From an uncultured Parabacteroides sp. (GTDB taxonomy: Bacteria; Bacteroidota; Bacteroidia; Bacteroidales; Tannerellaceae): a stretch of DNA of 6,466 bases. The stretch is taken from contig CALBYC010000171.1 in assembly GCA_937890135.1 (NCBI GenBank), positions 1 to 6,466 on the forward strand, written 5' to 3'. A program made the translations under genes and the position numbers. This document shows, in pieces, positions 1 through 6,123 of the stretch; the stretch's first letter is position 1; every line of letters begins with the position of its first letter. Below the pieces are notes generated by a model. That model ran no database searches. It saw only the letters and a list, made by a program, of their open reading frames with translations, and was not told where the DNA came from.

Positions 1-612
1 GCAACCAATGTCATCAACTTCATGGACGGCATCAATGGCATAACGGCAGGATATTCGTTGGCGGTACTTGTTCCGTTGGCTATTGTGAACATGAAAGGTG
101 ATTATGTGGCGCAAAGCCTGATTATCTCAACCATTCTTGCTTTGTTGGTGTTCTGCATCTTCAATTTTCGTCCCAAAGGCAAAGCGAAGTGTTTTGCCGG
201 CGATGTGGGTTCGATTGGCATCGCATTTATCATGCTGTTCCTGTTGGGTAACGTGATAATGAAAACAGGCGACATTACTTGGTTGGTATTCTTGCTTGTA
301 TACGGTGTGGACGGTTGCTTAACCATTGTACACCGCATTATGCTGCACGAGAATTTGGGAGAGGCGCACAGGAAACACGCTTATCAGATTATGGCGAATG
401 AGTTGAAAACAGGGCATGTGAAAGTCGCCTTATCCTATATGGCAATGCAGTTGGCGGTATCATTGGGCTTTATATATCTATGTCCAAACACCGTGCTATT
501 CCATTGGTTGTATTTGATAGGAGCATTGGCCGTGTTAGTTATTGCCTATATATGGTTCATGAAAAAGTACTATCATTTGCATGAGGAGTACCTTAAATCC
601 CTGAAAAAATAA
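1..612 (+). CDS. WecA/MraY-like polyprenyl-phosphate sugar-1-phosphate transferase, C-terminal part (5' end outside window)
   Basis: This gene enters from the left edge in frame 1, so only about 203 C-terminal residues are visible. Family role: inner-membrane enzymes that move a sugar-1-phosphate from a UDP-sugar onto undecaprenyl phosphate, the first step of a lipid-linked glycan. Seen here: the NFMDG-type acidic motif right at the edge (bases 16-30), the CFAGDVGS motif on the cytoplasmic side (bases 190-213) and an HRKHAYQ motif (bases 367-387) that takes the place of the family's C-terminal His motif. About six hydrophobic segments separate these motifs. The protein ends in a charged, Lys-rich tail. 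The cupin gene follows after 19 bp, so the two are probably cotranscribed. The cupin partner and the WecA-like motifs favour a capsule or O-antigen role over peptidoglycan MraY. The sugar substrate cannot be read from the sequence. Confidence 0.9.
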   Translation, partial: ATNVINFMDGINGITAGYSLAVLVPLAIVNMKGDYVAQSLIISTILALLVFCIFNFRPKGKAKCFAGDVGSIGIAFIMLFLLGNVIMKTGDITWLVFLLVYGVDGCLTIVHRIMLHENLGEAHRKHAYQIMANELKTGHVKVALSYMAMQLAVSLGFIYLCPNTVLFHWLYLIGALAVLVIAYIWFMKKYYHLHEEYLKSLKK

Positions 613-631
613 CCTTCACAGATATCAAGAC

Positions 632-1291
632 ATGGATTTCATAGGTTATATGACAATAAATAAAGGGTTGCTCGATAAACTCTTTGAGCAAGCTGCTGTT
701 AATCCTCGCTTGCGTCAGAACATGGATTTGCGTACGTCTATTAATGATAATTCGCAGCGTATGTTGAATGCGTTGTTGCCGGGAACAATTGTCTCAATTC
801 ACCGTCATCCACAAAGCACGGAGAACGTATTTCTCTTGCGCGGCAAGGTTGTGGAGGTTATCTATGACGAATATGGAAACGAGAAAGAGCGTATCCTTCT
901 TGATCCGGCTATTGGGAATTACGGTTGTGTCGTGCCACAAGGTGCATGGCATACTGTGGAAGTATTAGAACCATCTGTCATTTATGAAACAAAGGACGGA
1001 AGGTATGGTGAAGATGGAAGTGAGACGTATGAGGCTTTCATGGCAATGGAAGCGGGAAAGAAGGAACAGGCTTCACCTGCATTCTCCAATAGTCTTGGCG
1101 ACTTGAAAAAGAACATCGAATATCTGATTGGCATGGAACGCCAGTCGGGATCTATGGATGTCATTACTCCGCTCTACGTTTCCCGCATGTTGAATGTGCC
1201 GTTGGAAGAGGTGGAACGAGTGATGAAGGAAATGGAAGATGAAGATAGGGTGAAGGGAATCAAGGGCATTGTTTCCCAATCCAAGCCATAA
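632..1291 (+). CDS. WbuC-family cupin-fold metalloprotein with C-terminal helical extension
   Basis: The protein has 219 residues. A single cupin barrel occupies roughly residues 40-125. Motif 1 is H57-x-H59-x4-E64-x6-G71 and motif 2 is P102-x-G-x-W-H107, giving a plausible His/Glu metal site. The sequence around RMLNALLPGT and HRHPQSTE is typical of WbuC proteins, which are found in O-antigen and capsule loci and whose reaction is not well established. Residues from about 150 to 219 form an extra region rich in charged helices, with a stretch (VITPLYVSRMLNVPLEEVE) that resembles a small helix-turn-helix. The start is uncertain: family members usually begin close to the sequence at Met7 (base 650), which has a purine-rich ATAGG just upstream, so 650 may be the true start. 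The gene follows the transferase by 19 bp and overlaps the converging DUF4186 gene at its 3' end. Confidence 0.85.
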   Translation: MDFIGYMTINKGLLDKLFEQAAVNPRLRQNMDLRTSINDNSQRMLNALLPGTIVSIHRHPQSTENVFLLRGKVVEVIYDEYGNEKERILLDPAIGNYGCVVPQGAWHTVEVLEPSVIYETKDGRYGEDGSETYEAFMAMEAGKKEQASPAFSNSLGDLKKNIEYLIGMERQSGSMDVITPLYVSRMLNVPLEEVERVMKEMEDEDRVKGIKGIVSQSKP

Positions 1292-1745
1292 GCACCGCTA
1301 CTGCATATTCTTGTTCTTCCTCTGTCAACTGTCGCCCGGCGGGTATGTGGTGCCATTTGAAGAGACATCCTCGGCAGCAACAGCCCGTAGCATGTTGGGC
1401 TATAAATACAGGGTGGCCTTTCATCGGAGTCTGTTTCCCGTCATTGGGAATAACGGCTGGGGCCAACCGTTTGGCTATGAAGTCGCAAGCATGTTTTCGG
1501 ATGGTTGGCATCCCTTTCTCTTCGATATATTCCTTATCCTTTTGGGAGAGATGGAATCGGCTGCGGAAGTTCGATTGGGAAAGCTTTTCGAACAAGTCTG
1601 TGAAGTCATATTCTTTACTTGGGGAAGGGTCATCTTCCTTTTTGTCCATAGTAGTGTCCGGTCCCTTTGGCGAATTCATTTCCTCCTCAGGGAATAAAGA
1701 TGGCTCGACGTTCGTTTGCTGGACTGTTCTCGACTTTTTCCTCAT
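1260..1745 (-). CDS. DUF4186 domain protein
   Basis: The protein has 161 residues. Residues about 48-157 match the DUF4186 family, a small cytoplasmic domain of unknown function. Recognisable blocks are FRSRFHL (60-66), KRLAPAVIPNDGKQTPMKGH (92-111), FIAQHATGCCCRGC (114-127) and KWHHIP (130-135). The Cys122-124/Cys127 cluster followed by His132-His133 looks like a metal site; that is inference. The first 45 residues are acidic, Pro- and Lys-rich and probably disordered; the domain itself is nearer 110 residues, so an internal start at Met33 is possible. The Met1 start is favoured because its ATG overlaps the stop of the upstream gene (ATGA at 1745-1742), which suggests translational coupling. 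The last 32 bp overlap the converging cupin gene. No signal peptide or membrane segment is visible. Confidence 0.85.
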   Translation of the reverse strand: MRKKSRTVQQTNVEPSLFPEEEMNSPKGPDTTMDKKEDDPSPSKEYDFTDLFEKLSQSNFRSRFHLSQKDKEYIEEKGMPTIRKHACDFIAKRLAPAVIPNDGKQTPMKGHPVFIAQHATGCCCRGCLFKWHHIPAGRQLTEEEQEYAVAVLMAWIGKQCP

Positions 1746-2416
1746 AATTGTCCAATCATCTTAATCAGCTTCTTTTCAGGAGCATCCGGCAAGATTTGTT
1801 TCAAATGCTCAAGTATCCTCTGGTATGACTCTCCGGGAGTCCGTTCGCATTGGCAAATGTCCTTGCCATAGAGTGCTTCCGGCGTATTGAGCAATGACCA
1901 TCCCCACCCATATTCATGGTTATGCTTGTCGCGAGGGTAGATGAAATCCTCGGTCACGATGTAAGTCGCCATTTCCAACCGGGCAAGATAGCCGTCGAAT
2001 TTGCTTCTCATCCCCTTGCCGGTGAAACCGCAAGCCGCTCGCAGTTCCTTTGTGACAAGGCTGCCGGATGATCGAAGGGTGCTTAGGATGACCCCTTCTA
2101 CCGAATCGTCGTCAGGACGGGGATACCGGCTTCTTCTGTAGTTGCAGAAATCCGGCCACCATTCTTGGCTGATAAATCCCGCCTTCTTATTGAAGAACTT
2201 CCCGTACATGCAGGGCATTTCGGTGACAATCTCCCCCTTCCATTTCCAAAGGGGCCAATCCCAACCTCCTTCGGGAAACGTCACATACCTGCAATCCTCG
2301 TCCACGATGTCTTCGGCGGAGAAACCTTCTATGTCACTATCAAGGAGTGGGAGGAAACCAATCTCCTGAATAAGTTTCATCAGGTCTGTTGCCGAGCATA
2401 TTTCCGGAAACTTCAT
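1742..2416 (-). CDS. AlkZ-related (YcaQ-like) winged-helix-type protein
   Basis: The protein has 224 residues, with no signal peptide, and is likely cytoplasmic. It resembles the family annotated as AlkZ-related in gut anaerobes, remotely linked to the AlkZ/YcaQ DNA glycosylases that open DNA crosslinks. Seen here: an N-terminal block with IGFLP (19-23), a Trp-rich stretch around GWDWPLWKWKG (51-61), the motif YGKFFNKKAGFIS (71-83) followed by EWWPDFCNYRR (85-95), and a winged-helix-like segment at about 105-155 containing LVTKELRAACGF and KFDGYLARLEM. This leads into RDKHNHEYGWGW (162-173). The QxQ-type catalytic motif of true AlkZ enzymes is not evident, so glycosylase activity should not be assumed. 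It is the first gene of a two-gene unit with the DUF4186 gene, with its own promoter and a well-placed ribosome site. The family call comes from recalled pattern similarity. Confidence 0.7.
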   Translation of the reverse strand: MKFPEICSATDLMKLIQEIGFLPLLDSDIEGFSAEDIVDEDCRYVTFPEGGWDWPLWKWKGEIVTEMPCMYGKFFNKKAGFISQEWWPDFCNYRRSRYPRPDDDSVEGVILSTLRSSGSLVTKELRAACGFTGKGMRSKFDGYLARLEMATYIVTEDFIYPRDKHNHEYGWGWSLLNTPEALYGKDICQCERTPGESYQRILEHLKQILPDAPEKKLIKMIGQL

Positions 2417-2424
2417 ATTCTTCG

Positions 2425-2429
2425 TCCTT
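2425..2429 (-). promoter_or_regulatory. Ribosome binding site of the AlkZ-related gene
   Basis: On the minus strand the sequence reads AAGGA, eight bases before the ATG at 2416. This is the best Shine-Dalgarno match before any start in this window, where the other starts have only weak A-rich leaders. It supports the 2416 start over the internal Met13. Confidence 0.6.
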
Positions 2430-2509
2430 TACTTTGTTGTCAATTCATCCGATTAGCCCTCTCGTGTTTATGCCCGTTCTCTCTATCTGCCGCGGAGGAG
2501 CTGATGCTG

Positions 2510-2517
2510 CAAAGATA
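2510..2517 (-). promoter_or_regulatory. Bacteroidales -7 promoter element for the AlkZ-related/DUF4186 unit
   Basis: The minus strand reads TATCTTTG, a perfect match to the Bacteroides sigma-ABfr -7 consensus TAnnTTTG. It lies 93 bp upstream of the ATG at 2416 and just past the hairpin that ends the previous transcript, which is the expected place for a promoter. A -33 TTTG element is not clear: the nearest candidate, TTTA near 2542-2545, lies about 24 bases from the -7 box, wider than usual. Transcription would start near 2503, giving a leader of roughly 85 bases. Confidence 0.6.
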
Positions 2518-2581
2518 CTAAATATTGTCCAGATTCCGATATAAATGCCTCACCCAACCAGCCGTTATCTTTTACCCGAGA

Positions 2582-2657
2582 GGGTGCGACCTCTTTCACA
2601 AAAGGATGCAGGCTTTTTTTAAAAAGGAAGCATCCTTTTTCTTGAGAGGTCGTGCCT
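2582..2657 (-). terminator. Large three-tier hairpin, probable terminator of the GH92 transcript
   Basis: The hairpin starts 12 bases past the GH92 stop codon. Outer stem: 2582-2594 pairs with 2645-2657 (13 pairs, three of them wobble). Middle stem: 2600-2609 pairs perfectly with 2630-2639 (10 pairs). Inner A/T stem: 2613-2618 with 2621-2626, whose last pairs cannot all form because the loop is tiny. A 5/5 and a 3/3 internal loop separate the tiers. The middle stem is flanked by A and T runs, so each strand has the hairpin-plus-U form of an intrinsic terminator. Its position after GH92 and before the next promoter supports termination on the minus strand; a bidirectional role is possible. Confidence 0.75.
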
Positions 2658-2669
2658 GCTGTTCGCGTC

Positions 2670-4976
2670 TTAACGGCGCGTTTTAGGTTTCGGCATCGGT
2701 TCTGCCGATGGAGGCGGTGTTGCAATTCCCCAGTTCTTATTCGCTTTTGGTCCCATCTCCAATTCCAATATTCCTCCGTTAGCCAAATCGCCATGGTTAA
2801 ACCAGGGTTGATCCAGTTCTTTGCCGTTTAGTTTGGCGGACTGGATATACTTGTTTTCCGCAGAAGCGTTGTTCGCTTTGATTTCAAATATTGAACCGTT
2901 GCTCAGTTTGATTTTGACATGGCTGAATACCGGGCTGCCGATGTTATAACAGGGCATGCCCGGAGTGACCGGGTAGAACCCCAATTGGCTGAACACGACA
3001 AAAGACGCTAATCCTCCTCCGTCTTCATCACCCGGCACACCCATCAGGTCATTCCGGAACCACTGGTCCAACAACTGGCGCACCCGCTTCTGAGTCAACC
3101 AGGGTTTCCCCGCATAGTTATACAAATAAGGAATGTGCATGCTGGGCTCGTTCGCCATGGAGAACATGCCCACGTTGCCGGTATGGTCGGGCAACGTGGA
3201 ATAGAATTGCCATTTGGACATGCCCATTGGCGTATTGAACATCGAGTCGAGGGCGGCTGAGAAAGATTCTTTGCCACCCATCATGTTTACCAAATCGCCA
3301 ATGTTATGCTGCACATCCCAGCGATATATATAACCATTGTTCTCGTCGTAGTAGTCGCGGGCCCCCAATCCTCCATCATATCGATAATCTAAAGGATAAA
3401 TGAATTTGCCGTCTTTGTCTTTAGGATGGAAGAAACGCGTCGCAGGATTAAAAACGTTTCGGTAGTTGTACGAGCATTTCAGGTAATGCTCGGCTTCTTC
3501 TTCCTTGCCTAATTCCTGGGCAATCTGGCTCAAGCACCACTGGTCGTAGGCTGTGCCTAATGTGACAGCGACAGGCTGGCGTTTTTCCCATTTCGATACA
3601 TTCTCGACTGTTTCTTTTTCACCAGGATGAAGGGCTGGGATATAACCATGCTCTTTGTAGAAATCGTCTAACCAGCCGGCAGGCTTGCCCGACCAGGGGA
3701 TTAACGTCTTTTCTTCAATTGCCTTTCTGCAGGCTTCGTAAGCTTTGGCAAGATCGAAACGAGTGACTCCTTTTCTGTATGCATCGATGACGGCCGCGAC
3801 GCCGTGGTTGGAGTTCATGCGCCTTGAGTCTCCTGTCACTTCTGGGAAAGTCGGCATCCAGCCTGTGCCCATTTGTTCTGCCATTAGAAGATAAGAGTTC
3901 AGGATGTCCCCCTCTTTCTCCGCAGCTAACAGGGTTCTTAAGGGGTGTGCTCCCCGGTAAGTGTCCCAGATCCAGTCGTCGACATAAAAAGGACGTCCGC
4001 CATCATCATGGACTTTTCCATCGTATGCACTGTAATACCTTCCGTCTTCACTGATACAGACAGGACGTTCGAAACAACGGTAGAGCGAGGTGTAGAATAC
4101 TTGTTTGTCATCGTTTGTCCCACCTTCCACCTCTATTTTGCCCAAAGTCTCATTCCAAGCATTTTGGGCGTCTTTTGCTATGGCATCGATGTCGAACCCG
4201 CTGATTTCACGCTCCATGTTCCTTCGGGCTTGTTCTTCATCGATGAAGGAAACGCCATAGCGAATGCTTAGTTTGCCGATATTGGACGGATATTGCATAG
4301 CTATGGCGGCATTTTCCCCTTTGACTGTTGTTTTTCTTTCTTGTATGAATCCATCCGATAAGGCTCCGGCCTTTTCGGGGGACTTGTCGACCTCCGCATA
4401 AATATATACTTTCGTATCGCCCGCTTCTGCCTCGACGTGCTCGTATCCGCTGAGGCTGTTCCCATCCCATCTCAATTCGCCGTTATGCGTGTTGAATACG
4501 ATATAGGCGGGAGCATTGCTGCTTTCAAAAAGCAGGCTATAGGCCGCACTTTGCTTTGCGGGGGCAAAGTCTACTGCGATGAGCTGTTCGTCCAAATAGA
4601 CCTGGTATCGGTATGGTTTCAGGTTTTCCTGATCGTAACTCAACGGGATGACAGGCCGGAGCTCTTTCTCCTCTCCTTGGAAAGGGCTGAGGTTGAACGA
4701 TGAACTACGCCTATGGCTGGTGACGATTAAAGGCAAGCCCCGCAACCGATCCCCGGTGAAGTCTGCACGTTCCGGATAGACGCGCATCATGCTGTTGGGC
4801 AAATGGATGGTTGGATAGGTTGGGACAAGCAAATGGCTAATGTTGCCTATATAAGGATTTACATACTCGATCGGGGAGCATTGTTGTGAAAGTTGTGTGT
4901 CGTTTGACGGGGAACATGCTGCCATGCATAAAGCAGACACAGCCGCTATGCACCAATTCCTGATTTTAAAATTCAT
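2670..4976 (-). CDS. GH92 family glycoside hydrolase, lipoprotein (putative alpha-mannosidase)
   Basis: The protein has 768 residues, normal for GH92, a family of Ca2+-dependent exo-acting alpha-mannosidases. A signal peptide ends in the lipobox MAAC with Cys21 as lipid anchor, so it acts in the periplasm or at the outer membrane. The N-terminal beta-sandwich (about 36-270) opens with VNPYIG (family VNPFIGT), but the usual Gly/His-rich stretch after it is replaced by SHLLVPTYPTIHLPNS. The catalytic (alpha/alpha)6 domain has WDTYRGAHPL from Trp337, an acidic YDENNGYIYRW block in which Glu545 lines up with the family's catalytic acid, ANEPSMHIPYLYNYAG around Glu610, and PGDEDGGG with Asp650 and Asp652 at the catalytic-base position. 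Catalytic carboxylates are kept but surrounding residues differ, so the linkage cleaved is uncertain. The C-terminus is a short Pro/Lys-rich tail. It lies 55 bp after the phosphoesterase gene and is probably cotranscribed with it. Confidence 0.9.
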   Translation of the reverse strand: MNFKIRNWCIAAVSALCMAACSPSNDTQLSQQCSPIEYVNPYIGNISHLLVPTYPTIHLPNSMMRVYPERADFTGDRLRGLPLIVTSHRRSSSFNLSPFQGEEKELRPVIPLSYDQENLKPYRYQVYLDEQLIAVDFAPAKQSAAYSLLFESSNAPAYIVFNTHNGELRWDGNSLSGYEHVEAEAGDTKVYIYAEVDKSPEKAGALSDGFIQERKTTVKGENAAIAMQYPSNIGKLSIRYGVSFIDEEQARRNMEREISGFDIDAIAKDAQNAWNETLGKIEVEGGTNDDKQVFYTSLYRCFERPVCISEDGRYYSAYDGKVHDDGGRPFYVDDWIWDTYRGAHPLRTLLAAEKEGDILNSYLLMAEQMGTGWMPTFPEVTGDSRRMNSNHGVAAVIDAYRKGVTRFDLAKAYEACRKAIEEKTLIPWSGKPAGWLDDFYKEHGYIPALHPGEKETVENVSKWEKRQPVAVTLGTAYDQWCLSQIAQELGKEEEAEHYLKCSYNYRNVFNPATRFFHPKDKDGKFIYPLDYRYDGGLGARDYYDENNGYIYRWDVQHNIGDLVNMMGGKESFSAALDSMFNTPMGMSKWQFYSTLPDHTGNVGMFSMANEPSMHIPYLYNYAGKPWLTQKRVRQLLDQWFRNDLMGVPGDEDGGGLASFVVFSQLGFYPVTPGMPCYNIGSPVFSHVKIKLSNGSIFEIKANNASAENKYIQSAKLNGKELDQPWFNHGDLANGGILELEMGPKANKNWGIATPPPSAEPMPKPKTRR

Positions 4977-5031
4977 GTCTTTTGCAGATTTAGTCTAACT
5001 AAGATTAAAAGCTCGATTCCGTGATTGCCTT

Positions 5032-6099
5032 TCACCAAGGTTCCTTGGAAAAATCCTTTGGATAAGAAATGCGGTTAATGACACGTCCTTCTTTCAAACG
5101 TATCCAAGTCTCCAATTCTCTTTTGTTTTCTGTCAGCTCAATCACCCTCGCCCCGTTGCCCCACGGAATGTCGCAATAGACGGTCTTTCCTCCCGTGTAA
5201 CGGCCGTATCCTAACAAAATTCCATTCCAGGTAGTCAAGTAATCGTTTACGTGGTCATGCCCGACGAAAGTCCCCATGACATCTCCGGCTTCCAACATGG
5301 CTGTAAACAAACCGGAATTGATGGCTGGAGAACATGCCGGTTCTTTGCGTGTGCCCACCAGCAGGGTCTTTTCTGATTGGGCTGCTTGGTTATATTCTGG
5401 CAAAGGTATGTGGAAAAAAGCCAAGGCGGGCATAGGCTCATTGTTATTTTGGGCTTTGAACGCTGCCGCACATCGACGGTACCAATTTATCTGGTTGTCT
5501 TTCATCCAATCGTATGTGCCGACACCTTTGACTGGAGTATAGGAAAGGCTGTCGAAATGGTAGAGTACGAAGGCATCTTTTTTCCCGTCGGAGCTGCGGA
5601 CAGTCAGAATGAAATTGGAGATGCCACTCAGTTCTTCTGTCGTCCCGCTTAGGTTCTTATCCCATTTTTTTGTGTATTCATAAATTTCCTGTCGGCTCAT
5701 ACCCTGTTCGTCATCGTGGTTTCCAAAGGTGTAACTAAACGGGATTTGGCGGGCGATGACCGGTGCGAATGCACTGTCCAAAGCGGATTGGGCTGGCTTT
5801 CCGAAGATGATGTCACCAGTGAAAATAACCAAATCAGGTTGTTCCGCATCCAATACTTCTTCCATTCTCTCTTTTGCAGCCAATGATTCTTTATTATCAG
5901 GCACCCAATGTACATCTGTGAACTGAACAATCTTAAATTTACCATTGGCATTGAATTTCAAAGCTCCATTGGCATTTGATTTGTTTGCCGAGGACGGAAT
6001 ACCCGAGGCGGCTGGAGTTCCGGCTTCTGCCTGAGAGATGCCCATCATGGACATAGGTATAAGCGCAGCAGACGCTTGTAAAAATTCTTTTCGGTTCAT
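5032..6099 (-). CDS. Secreted calcineurin-like metallophosphoesterase, Dcr2-like
   Basis: The protein has 355 residues. A signal peptide (MNRKEFLQ, a hydrophobic stretch, probable cleavage after Ala26 in AEA) sends it across the inner membrane. RKxFL recalls a Tat signal with the second Arg replaced by Lys, but ordinary Sec export is equally possible. A Ser/Asn/Ala linker (28-55) contains a small duplicated NANG unit. All five metallophosphoesterase motifs are present: D62-x-H64, G95-D96, G126-N127-H128-D129, H230 in FFHIPLPEY, and G280-H281-D282-H283. The extended GHDHVNDY (280-287) is typical of the Dcr2 branch. Two metal ions bound by these residues should hydrolyse a phosphate mono- or diester in the periplasm; the substrate is unknown. 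It starts 24 bp after the right-hand partial gene and precedes GH92 by 55 bp. The leader before its ATG is A/T-rich with no clear ribosome site. Confidence 0.9.
   Translation of the reverse strand: MNRKEFLQASAALIPMSMMGISQAEAGTPAASGIPSSANKSNANGALKFNANGKFKIVQFTDVHWVPDNKESLAAKERMEEVLDAEQPDLVIFTGDIIFGKPAQSALDSAFAPVIARQIPFSYTFGNHDDEQGMSRQEIYEYTKKWDKNLSGTTEELSGISNFILTVRSSDGKKDAFVLYHFDSLSYTPVKGVGTYDWMKDNQINWYRRCAAAFKAQNNNEPMPALAFFHIPLPEYNQAAQSEKTLLVGTRKEPACSPAINSGLFTAMLEAGDVMGTFVGHDHVNDYLTTWNGILLGYGRYTGGKTVYCDIPWGNGARVIELTENKRELETWIRLKEGRVINRISYPKDFSKEPW
5942..5976. repeat. In-frame 11-bp direct repeat in the phosphoesterase linker
   Basis: CCATTGGCATT occurs at 5942-5952 and 5966-5976, a 24-bp (eight-codon) offset. 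It encodes NANG at residues 42-45 and 50-53, each followed within a few residues by KF. It lies between the signal peptide and the catalytic domain, and is most simply a local duplication in a flexible linker. Confidence 0.65.
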
Positions 6100-6123
6100 A
6101 TTATCAATCTTGTTAAATATTTA

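Noticed and set aside
1269..1764. Two plus-strand open frames of about 140 codons (1269-1697 and 1345-1764)
   Set aside because: They lie opposite the DUF4186 gene, whose protein matches a known family over most of its length; the plus-strand translations show no family-like pattern.
2483..2794. Minus-strand open frame of 103 codons
   Set aside because: It spans the GH92 3' end, the hairpin and the promoter in a different frame, and its translation looks random.
4977..5031. Short inverted repeat TTAGT-TAG-ACTAA before GH92
   Set aside because: It has only five A/T-rich pairs and no adjacent T-run, so it is not a credible terminator or operator.
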